DNA of 52,089 nt from NCBI GenBank assembly GCA_903912445.1, contig CAIWHP010000077.1, positions 1-52,089 of the forward strand. The letters are read 5' to 3'. Below the pieces are notes generated by a model. The model did not search any database and had not been told where the DNA came from. It saw only the letters and a program-made list of their open reading frames with translations. The position numbers and the translations under genes are program-made. The first letter of the stretch is position 1. Every line of letters begins with the position of its first letter. Below, one piece after another: positions 33,081 to 39,684 of the stretch. The stretch comes from an uncultured Lentisphaerota bacterium (GTDB lineage Bacteria; Verrucomicrobiota; Kiritimatiellia; CAIQIC01).

Positions 33081-35143
33081 TTGATTGCTTTCAGCACGAG
33101 CACTGCAGCGGCGGGTTTCTCGCGCAAGGTGATATCGAGGCTGCGCATGAGTTCAGCGCCGGTGCGGACTTCTTTGCCACCGTCGAGGTTCTCGATCTCG
33201 TAGCGCTGCTGCGGGGCGAGGCCGCGCAGTTGCACGGCGAGCGTTTCGTTCATGGCTTCGGGACGACGGAAGGCTTGCACGACGCCTTCACCGAGATCGG
33301 CACGGTGGAACTGCCACGCGATCCACGAGGTCTTGTCGAGACTGTAGGGCGTGAGCGGGTAATAGTCGCCGAGGAGCAGCGGCGCGACACGCCTCGCTTC
33401 GCGATAGCCGCGTTGGACCGCGGTGCGCCTTTCTTCTGACTTACTCCAACCCTCCCCTTGATTCATCCCGAAGCGCGGCAGGTAAACACTGCGCACAGAG
33501 TAGCTGTCGTGCCGGAAAGCGACGCCCGCACCATTCCATGGTAGCCACGACGAGAGCCCATAGGTCTGCGCTTGGATGCCTTCGCGGTGCAGCGGCTTTT
33601 CGTTGTTACCAGCGACAGTCCAATCACTCCGCAGCAGCGGCACTGCGCGGCGCATCGTTTCGAGATCGTTGCGGCGGCCGCCGGAGGCGCATGAGTCGAT
33701 GCGCAGATGCGGATGGCGTCGGCGAAGCTCGTCCCAGAACGCGAGGTGGCCCTGCACATAAAGATTCTCCGTGATGCCTTGCCGGTCGGGTGCGTCGTGT
33801 TTTCGCCACGCGGTGCCGTAGTTGCCGCCGTTCATGTCCTCGCGATACCAGTCGAGGCCCTCCGACTTCACCATGCCGTCAATGTGCGCGATGAGCCACT
33901 GGAGCGCGGTGGGATCGCCGAGGTTGAGCACCGACCCGGCGCTGTTGCCGGGCAGGAGCCATTCGGGATGATTTCTGCCGAGCCACGAGTTTGGATCGCC
34001 CACGCGCTCGGGCTCGAACCACAGCATAAACTCCATGCCGCTGGCCCGGACCTTGTCGCTGAACAGTTTGAATCCTTGTGGATACTTCGCCCTGTCGATT
34101 TCCCATGTACCCGTGTTCAGCCAGATTTTTTCTCCCTCATAGGGGCCACCACTGCTGGGATACCAAGTCTTTGAACCGCCTGCGTCGCGCCAGAAGACGT
34201 CTGGTTTAATTCCGGCATCGAGAAAGGCCTGCACTTTCGCCCACGACTCGAGTGCCCCATCACCATGGATGGTGAGAATAGGCGGCTGCGGCTGGCCGCC
34301 GATGCGTGGCAGCACATGGGCAAGATACCACGAGCGCCAGAGATTCTGTGCGCGCACGACATCGTCGCCCTGCCAGAAAAGCAGCGTGATGGACGGCGTG
34401 CGAATCTCTTCGCCCGGCTTCAGCACGAGATGCGTGAGCTGCTGCCCAGCCATCACGCGTAAGCCGCGTTCGTGATCGCGTGTAAATGTCGTCTCCCATT
34501 GCCCCGGCCAACCGACCGCGAGGATGATGCCACCGCCGGGCCTTTGCAGATTCCAATACGGCCAGCCGTCCGGCCCGTCCGATGATTTTCCCGACACCTT
34601 GTCGCCCGCGACCGGTGGCGAACAACGTTTCACCGCATCCGACCCGAGCTTGAGCGCATACGGACGAAAACTCTCCGGCAAGCACGAATCGCCCCGCACG
34701 CCGTGCAGCACAAACTCGCCCTCCGCCTCGCGCTCGAATCGCTTGTCGAGTCCTTGAATGTTTTCGAGAATCGGCGTGTTGGCCTTGCCCGTGTTCTTGA
34801 GCCACAGCGTCCATTCCACGACCGGGAAGTCCGCATACGTCACCGCGACACAGCGCACCTGCAAAGCAGCCTTGCCATCGATCCAGGCCAACGTGTGTTC
34901 GCGACGTTGCGCATCGAGTTCGCGCGTCGCAGCGGAGCGCTTCCAATCGCGCAGCACTTCACTGGAAGACTTTCCACCGATCGAAAAGCTGAACGGCTCC
35001 CTCGGCTGCTCAGCGAACAGGTTGTCCTGCGCCCACTGCATTGCCGAATTGTTTTCCCACGATGTTGGTGTAGCCGCGTGGAGCGCGGCCAGCGGCGCGA
35101 GCAGCAGGGCGGTGAGGATGGTGATGGTGTGTTTCATGTTCAT
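33077..35143 (-). CDS. Secreted GH36-like (alpha-galactosidase-type) glycoside hydrolase
   Basis: A 688-residue exported enzyme. The ATG at 35143 overlaps the upstream sulfatase stop by ATGA; ATG at 35137 is also possible. The signal peptide core LTALLLAPLAALHA is shared with several neighbours. An N-terminal beta-sandwich (to about 290) is followed by a TIM barrel: PDVFWRDAGG, FMLWFEPERV, LDWYREDMN (nucleophile Asp in the usual position of KWDMN) and RIDSCASGGRRND (acid/base Asp). This order is that of clan GH-D family 36 or a close relative such as GH27/GH31-like groups; GH36 fits best. It would release alpha-linked galactose or a related sugar from a sulfated glycan. Confidence 0.85.
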   Translation of the reverse strand: MNMKHTITILTALLLAPLAALHAATPTSWENNSAMQWAQDNLFAEQPREPFSFSIGGKSSSEVLRDWKRSAATRELDAQRREHTLAWIDGKAALQVRCVAVTYADFPVVEWTLWLKNTGKANTPILENIQGLDKRFEREAEGEFVLHGVRGDSCLPESFRPYALKLGSDAVKRCSPPVAGDKVSGKSSDGPDGWPYWNLQRPGGGIILAVGWPGQWETTFTRDHERGLRVMAGQQLTHLVLKPGEEIRTPSITLLFWQGDDVVRAQNLWRSWYLAHVLPRIGGQPQPPILTIHGDGALESWAKVQAFLDAGIKPDVFWRDAGGSKTWYPSSGGPYEGEKIWLNTGTWEIDRAKYPQGFKLFSDKVRASGMEFMLWFEPERVGDPNSWLGRNHPEWLLPGNSAGSVLNLGDPTALQWLIAHIDGMVKSEGLDWYREDMNGGNYGTAWRKHDAPDRQGITENLYVQGHLAFWDELRRRHPHLRIDSCASGGRRNDLETMRRAVPLLRSDWTVAGNNEKPLHREGIQAQTYGLSSWLPWNGAGVAFRHDSYSVRSVYLPRFGMNQGEGWSKSEERRTAVQRGYREARRVAPLLLGDYYPLTPYSLDKTSWIAWQFHRADLGEGVVQAFRRPEAMNETLAVQLRGLAPQQRYEIENLDGGKEVRTGAELMRSLDITLREKPAAAVLVLKAIK

Positions 35144-36660
35144 GGCTTGGGCCTGGGCATATTCGCGCCCGTCTCCTTGCGCCAAGCGTGGAGGCGTTCG
35201 CGGAGTTGTTGGACGATTTTGGGATGCTGGGCGGCGACATCGTTCTTCTCGGGAAGATCGGTGGCGAGGTTGAACAGCTCGGCGCTGTCGTCCTCCAGCC
35301 ACTCGATGAGTTTCCAATCGCCGACTCGCACGCTGCTGCACGGTCCGCTGCCGTGATTGCCGTAGTGCGGGAAGTGCCAGAACAGGGCATCATGCAGAGG
35401 TTTGGTTTCGCCTTTGAGCAGGTCGGCGAAGCTCACCCCTTCCTTGTGCAGTTCGGGTCGTTGGGGCAGGCCGGCGACTTCGAGCACGGTGGGCAGGATG
35501 TCGGTGTTGATGATGGGCACGTCGCAAGTGCTTCCGGGTTTGGTGACGCCGGGCCATTTGACGATCCACGGTTCGCGCACGCCACCTTCGTAGAGCCAGC
35601 CTTTGCCGCCGCGCAATGGCCGGTTGCTGGTGACGCTGTGGCCACCGTTGTCGCTCGTGAAGATAATCAGCGTTTTGTCGGCGATGCCGAGTTCGGCGAG
35701 CTTCGCCATCAACCGGCCGACGTTGGTGTCCATGGTTTCGATCATCGCGGCGTAAGTCGGGTTCGCCTGAAGCTCGGGCAATTTGCGCAGGCGATCCGTG
35801 CCGTGCGCGATACTGCCTTCCTCATACGTGGACACCGCCTTCTCGGCAGGCAAACCCAGCTTCGCCGCCTTGGCTCGATATTTCGCGATGAGTTCGGGCT
35901 GCGCCATGATCGGCGTGTGCACGTCGTAGAAGGGCAAGTAGAGAAAGAAGGGCTGCTCCGGTTTGCGCTGCTCGATCAGCTTGATCGCCTCGCTGGTGAG
36001 GCGGTCGCAAAGGTGCTCGCCCTCCTTTCCGCCGGTGACGACACCGGGCACACCGCGGGAGTGGTAGTTTTTTCCCTTCGGTTGCGGCACGGCTTCGTCG
36101 TTGGGGTTGCCATAGGGCCAGAAGTAGCTCGGTGGCAGGCCGCAGGCGTGCCCGGCGATGTTCACCTGAAAGCCCTGGTCCTGCGGATAGAAGCCGACAT
36201 CACCCAGATGCCACTTGCCGACGTGCCACGTCGCGTAACCCGCGTGGCGCAACACTTCCGCGATGGTTGTTTCTTCGAGCGGCAATTCCATCCGCATCTC
36301 GGCAGGGAGGAACTTTCCGCTCTTACCGTTGCTGGGAATGTAGTCGGTGATCTTCAACCGCGCCGGATGCCGCCCGGTCATAGTCGCCGCGCGCGAAGGC
36401 GAGCAATACGGACTGCTCGAATACGCCTGCGTGAAGCGCATGCCCTGAGTGGCGAGCTTGTCGAGATTCGGCGACTCGTGAAAGGTGCTGCCGTAGCAGC
36501 CGAGGTCCGCCCAACCGAGATCGTCGGAAAGGATCACGATGACGTTCGGTTTGTTCGGAGGCTTTGGCTCGGCAGCGTGCAGCGCAGCCAGCGGCGCCAG
36601 CAGCAGGGCGGTGAGGAGGATGAGGGTGGGTTTCACCGGTTTGGGCCCTTTCGTTTTCAT
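35140..36660 (-). CDS. Secreted sulfatase
   Basis: A 506-residue S1 sulfatase. ATG at 36660 overlaps a small upstream ORF by ATGA (36657-36660) and opens a signal peptide with an extended basic n-region (MKTKGPKPVKP) and the core LLTALLLAPLAALHA. NVIVILSDDLGWADLGCYG is split into metal and strand regions; YCSPSR (Cys about 86) is the formylglycine site; GKWHLGD, FTSDNGG and EGGVREPWIVKWPG are the other landmarks. The open frame continues upstream to 37200 through a repeat, but that part has no sulfatase homology. Coupled to the GH36-like gene by ATGA, so desulfation and alpha-glycoside cleavage are made together. Confidence 0.93.
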   Translation of the reverse strand: MKTKGPKPVKPTLILLTALLLAPLAALHAAEPKPPNKPNVIVILSDDLGWADLGCYGSTFHESPNLDKLATQGMRFTQAYSSSPYCSPSRAATMTGRHPARLKITDYIPSNGKSGKFLPAEMRMELPLEETTIAEVLRHAGYATWHVGKWHLGDVGFYPQDQGFQVNIAGHACGLPPSYFWPYGNPNDEAVPQPKGKNYHSRGVPGVVTGGKEGEHLCDRLTSEAIKLIEQRKPEQPFFLYLPFYDVHTPIMAQPELIAKYRAKAAKLGLPAEKAVSTYEEGSIAHGTDRLRKLPELQANPTYAAMIETMDTNVGRLMAKLAELGIADKTLIIFTSDNGGHSVTSNRPLRGGKGWLYEGGVREPWIVKWPGVTKPGSTCDVPIINTDILPTVLEVAGLPQRPELHKEGVSFADLLKGETKPLHDALFWHFPHYGNHGSGPCSSVRVGDWKLIEWLEDDSAELFNLATDLPEKNDVAAQHPKIVQQLRERLHAWRKETGANMPRPKP

Positions 36661-36869
36661 CTTATCGTCAGTTCCAAGCACTGGAAACCTGTGCGCCCTG
36701 TTTTTCCAGCCGAGCTTTGCGAGACGGGCAGCCCTTGGTTGCCAACGCTTGGAAAAAGCCACCGCGGAGTTTTCCAATTCTTGGAACTCCCGGCAAGGTG
36801 CGGCCCGGCGTGCAGTACGGCCAGCGGCGCGAGCAGTCGGACAGTGAGGAAGGTGAGGGTATGTTTCAC
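36657..36869 (-). pseudogene. Orphan signal-peptide ORF running into the repeat
   Basis: A 70-codon frame opening with GTG in a GTGA overlap with the upstream gene (36866-36869) and ending in ATGA at the sulfatase start. Its first 21 residues (KHTLTFLTVRLLAPLAVLHA after the start) match the signal peptides of the GH36-like enzyme and sulfatase next door. After the expected cleavage site the frame enters the ~128-bp repeat (KNWKTPRWLFPSVGNQGLP), with no domain. It reads as the start of a former secreted protein whose body was lost and replaced by the repeat. It could still be translated and keep the flanking genes coupled. Confidence 0.5.
36667..36794 (-). repeat. ~128-bp repeat copy 2 with palindromes at 32-bp spacing
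   Basis: Second copy of the repeat at 32898-33025. It contains TTCCAAGCACTGGAAA (36672-36687), the half-site TTTTTCCAG (36701-36709), CCAACGCTTGGAAA (36742-36755) and TTTTCCAATTCTTGGAA (36770-36786). Core centres are about 36679, 36711, 36747 and 36779. It is placed just upstream of the sulfatase start at 36660. Confidence 0.85.
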
Positions 36870-37237
36870 GGTTGTTGTCCTGAGACGGCTGTGTTCCAAC
36901 GAACCCAGCTGCCTTTGCCCGTGCCGCCTTTGGGCATCGTCTTCGGGTAGTCGGGGTTGCGCTTCTGTTCGATGACTTGGACGACGCATTCAATGGGCAG
37001 ATCGCTCTGCGAGTCGCAGGTGCGGACGCCGGAGATGGTGAGGTTTCGCACGGTGCAGTCAAGGTCGGGGGAGAAAATCTCGCTCCATTGCGCGGGGTCC
37101 TCGGGCTTGCCGTGTTGGTAGGTCTGCGCTTTCGGGCCGATGGCGAGCAGCGCGTAGTCCATGTTTGGCTGGGCGACCGCGCCAGTGCACAGGGCCCCAA
37201 GCATTGACAGCAGGCAGCGTTTGCTGAGAGAGCTCAT
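36866..37237 (-). CDS. Small secreted protein of unknown function
   Basis: A 123-residue protein with a signal peptide (MSSLSKRCLLSMLGALCTGAVA). The mature part has DLDCTVRNLTISGVRTCDS and CVVQVIEQKRNPDYPKTMPKGG, which could suit a strand or two of a beta-helix, but no family is recognised. It starts 15 bp after the FAD-oxidoreductase stop and ends in a GTGA overlap with the orphan signal-peptide ORF. It may be a real small secreted protein or a fragment of a larger one. Confidence 0.6.
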   Translation of the reverse strand: MSSLSKRCLLSMLGALCTGAVAQPNMDYALLAIGPKAQTYQHGKPEDPAQWSEIFSPDLDCTVRNLTISGVRTCDSQSDLPIECVVQVIEQKRNPDYPKTMPKGGTGKGSWVRWNTAVSGQQP

Positions 37238-37252
37238 GGTCGTTGCAAGAGG

Positions 37253-39538
37253 TTACTCTCCCAGCCACACCCAGCGCACGCCGTCAAGGGCGACGCGGCC
37301 ATCGGCTCCGCCGTTGGTGACCTCGACAAAACCGCTGTCACCGGCCTTGAACGCGAACTCGCCGAGCGGCACCCAGTTGAAGGGCGTGGATTCCTGGCGT
37401 TGATCCACGACAACCTTTGTGTTGCCGCGGGCATGCTTGACGAGCACAGGCGTGTTGGTGGCCTGCGCTTTCGACGGACGGAAACCGAGGCAAACGCGAT
37501 AACGCCCGGTGCGCTCAAGGACGGGCTGGAACCGCGCCCGGACGGCGCCAACCTTGCCCTTGCTCCGCGCATCACGCTGGATGCCGGGGCCGAAATACAC
37601 GTCCGAGTAACGCAGGGGCAGGCCGGGCAGGTAGTCGGGTTTCGAGCCCTCCCACCGGCCGGAGAGCTCGGCATCAAAATCGTCCATGGTCACGTCGCGC
37701 GCCACCGCGCTGCCGACAGGCAGTTCGGCGGTGAGCAGGCGGCGGCGCCCTTTCGCATCCACCACCAGCAGGCTGATGGAATAGACTTTCTCGGCCTCAA
37801 AGACATGCACCACGCGCTCGCCCTCGGCGGTTACCTTGCCGTCGCCGGTGAGATCCCAGGCGACCTGTTTGAGCGAATCTTTGTTCGCGGTGCCGGGAAC
37901 GGCCTTGAGGATGACGTTTTCGCCGGGCTTCGGATGCGGCGGGGTCCAGAGGAGCTTGACCTGCGGCTGATAGCCGGCATCGAGCACGGCGCCTTCCGCG
38001 AGAAGGAGCGCGCGCAGTTTCGCGGCGTCCACCTTTTGCACGGAGGTCTTGCCCGCGAGCGCCAGGTGCGCGGCAGCGCCGGCAGCGTGGCCGAGCATCA
38101 TATAAACCGGCTCCATGCGCAGCGAGCAGTAGGCGACGTGCGTGGCGGAGCAGCACACCGGCACGAGGAGGTTCTCCACGTCGGGCGGGACGAGGCTGCG
38201 GTACGGGATGTCGTAGTTGTTGTTCGCCACGTGCCGCGTGTGTTCGGGCACGAGGTGTCCCTTTTCGCGCAGCATCTGGACCACATGGCAGTCAATGCCG
38301 TAGCTGCCGGTGGCGATGCCGTCAGCTTTCCAGCGGTCCTGTGTGAGGTCCTGTTCACGCAACACATAGGCGCCGACCATGCGGCGGGCCTCGCGCACAT
38401 AGAGTTGGAAGGGGAAGTGGCCGCTGTCGGCGAACTCATCCTTCGGCAACCCCCATTTGCGGGATTCGTTGCGGAAGGAGGCGGGCAGGTCGGGATCGTT
38501 CTGCGTGTAGTAGAGCAGGCTCTGGGCGCGGTCGCGGATGCGTGCCGCGATGCGGTCGCGCGTCTCCCAGGAACCCTCGGCGTAGCCTTCGCTGTTGCCG
38601 GGCCAGTCGAACCAGTTGGCGTCATACTTCGCGCCGGGATGCGCCTTGTCGAGGGTGGTGAAGAAATCGCCAAACCCCTTGGCGCGGCCCTCTTTGGCCC
38701 GCCGGCCATACGTCTCGATGAAGGGCGTGGGATCATAGTGCCCGGGCTTGGGAAAGAGCACGCGGTTGTCCGTGTCCGGGGTCACCGTGACACGGTAATT
38801 GTAGGCCATGGTCCGGTGGTCGCCCAAGCCGCGCTGTTCCTGCGGCCCGCAGCCCACGCCGGCGAGATATTCGCCAAACTCGGCGCGGCCCTCGCGGCCG
38901 ACGCGATACGGCACATGTGCGCCGGCCATCAGGTCACCCTCGTAGCTGGCGTCAATGAAGACCTCGCCGGTGAAGGTGCGCGTGGTCTTCGCGGCGAGGT
39001 CATCCACGACCAGCCCGGTGATGCGGTCCGAGCCATCGGCACGATCAAACTCGGGCAGCACGCCGCGATAGCGGCAACTGCGCCACAGCTTGATGCGCGG
39101 CTGCTCCTTGAGCATCTGCTCGAAGATGAGTTCCGCCACATGCGGCTCGAACGTCGCGCCGTTGCGGCAAGCCTTGAGCTCCTTCGAGGTTGCGCCGTAT
39201 TTTTCCGAGTAATACTTCACGATGCGGGCGAAAAACTCCTGCGAGAGCCCGCCCAGGGTGTCCCGGTCCCCCATGTCCGAGGCGACAAGTCCGCCGCTGA
39301 CCACGCCGCCGACATGCGCATTGATGTCCACCAACAGGACGCTGTGGCCCAGCCGCGCGGCGGCGACAGCGGCCATGACACCCGCCGGGGTGCCGCCATA
39401 CACAATGACCTCGGCCTGCTCGTCCGGACGCGCGACCGGCAGAGCCTCGACGGCGGAGGCGGTGGACAGCGTGCAGGCGAGGCCCAGCAGGGCGCCAAGG
39501 CAGGAGCTCCGCGCCCCCCGATTGAAGTGTGATTTCAT
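37253..39538 (-). CDS. Secreted FAD-dependent oxidoreductase with golvesin-like C-terminal domain
   Basis: A 761-residue exported flavoprotein. Signal peptide at 1-29; VIVYGGTPAGVMAAVAAARLG is cut here as the FAD-binding Rossmann motif, and GGVVSGGL plus EVFIDASYEGDLM are conserved in the FAD_oxidored group. PVCCSATHVAYCSLRMEPV and MLGHAAGAAAHLAL form the C-terminal FAD region. Residues about 615-760 form a golvesin-like module (TGRYRVCLGFRPSKAQATN, KVVVDQRQES, GRVALDGVRWVWLG) often fused to such enzymes and likely to bind polysaccharide. ATG at 39538 overlaps the stop of a 49-residue ORF by ATGA, with AAAGG upstream. Substrate unknown. Confidence 0.88.
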   Translation of the reverse strand: MKSHFNRGARSSCLGALLGLACTLSTASAVEALPVARPDEQAEVIVYGGTPAGVMAAVAAARLGHSVLLVDINAHVGGVVSGGLVASDMGDRDTLGGLSQEFFARIVKYYSEKYGATSKELKACRNGATFEPHVAELIFEQMLKEQPRIKLWRSCRYRGVLPEFDRADGSDRITGLVVDDLAAKTTRTFTGEVFIDASYEGDLMAGAHVPYRVGREGRAEFGEYLAGVGCGPQEQRGLGDHRTMAYNYRVTVTPDTDNRVLFPKPGHYDPTPFIETYGRRAKEGRAKGFGDFFTTLDKAHPGAKYDANWFDWPGNSEGYAEGSWETRDRIAARIRDRAQSLLYYTQNDPDLPASFRNESRKWGLPKDEFADSGHFPFQLYVREARRMVGAYVLREQDLTQDRWKADGIATGSYGIDCHVVQMLREKGHLVPEHTRHVANNNYDIPYRSLVPPDVENLLVPVCCSATHVAYCSLRMEPVYMMLGHAAGAAAHLALAGKTSVQKVDAAKLRALLLAEGAVLDAGYQPQVKLLWTPPHPKPGENVILKAVPGTANKDSLKQVAWDLTGDGKVTAEGERVVHVFEAEKVYSISLLVVDAKGRRRLLTAELPVGSAVARDVTMDDFDAELSGRWEGSKPDYLPGLPLRYSDVYFGPGIQRDARSKGKVGAVRARFQPVLERTGRYRVCLGFRPSKAQATNTPVLVKHARGNTKVVVDQRQESTPFNWVPLGEFAFKAGDSGFVEVTNGGADGRVALDGVRWVWLGE

Positions 39539-39684
39539 AATACCTTTCTCCGCTGCTGGCGGAACCCCGCGAACAGCCCGCCATCATACCCGCTGTCGCG
39601 CGCGCTGTGTTCGGCACAGGAGGGCAGCAGATCTGCAACCCATCCCGGCATATTCCTGACCAGCCTCATGATGGTCCTGCTCAT
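39535..39684 (-). CDS. 49-residue ORF resembling the C-terminal tail of the IclR regulator
   Basis: Starts MSRTIMRLVRNMPGWVADLL and is locked between two genes by ATGA overlaps on both sides (39681-39684 and 39535-39538). Its second half, CAEHSARDSGYDGGLFAGF, aligns with CAEQISRDIGYAGGLFGEF at the end of the IclR protein at 45901-46725; that tail also overlaps its downstream gene by ATGA. The likely reading is a remnant of a second IclR gene that kept only its last codons and the coupling to its downstream neighbour. It has no signal peptide and no DNA-binding domain. It may or may not be functional. Confidence 0.55.
   Translation of the reverse strand: MSRTIMRLVRNMPGWVADLLPSCAEHSARDSGYDGGLFAGFRQQRRKVL

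Noticed and set aside
36661-37200. N-terminal extension of the sulfatase frame (start at 37200)
   Set aside because: It crosses a repeat and another gene in a different frame; the signal peptide begins at 36660.
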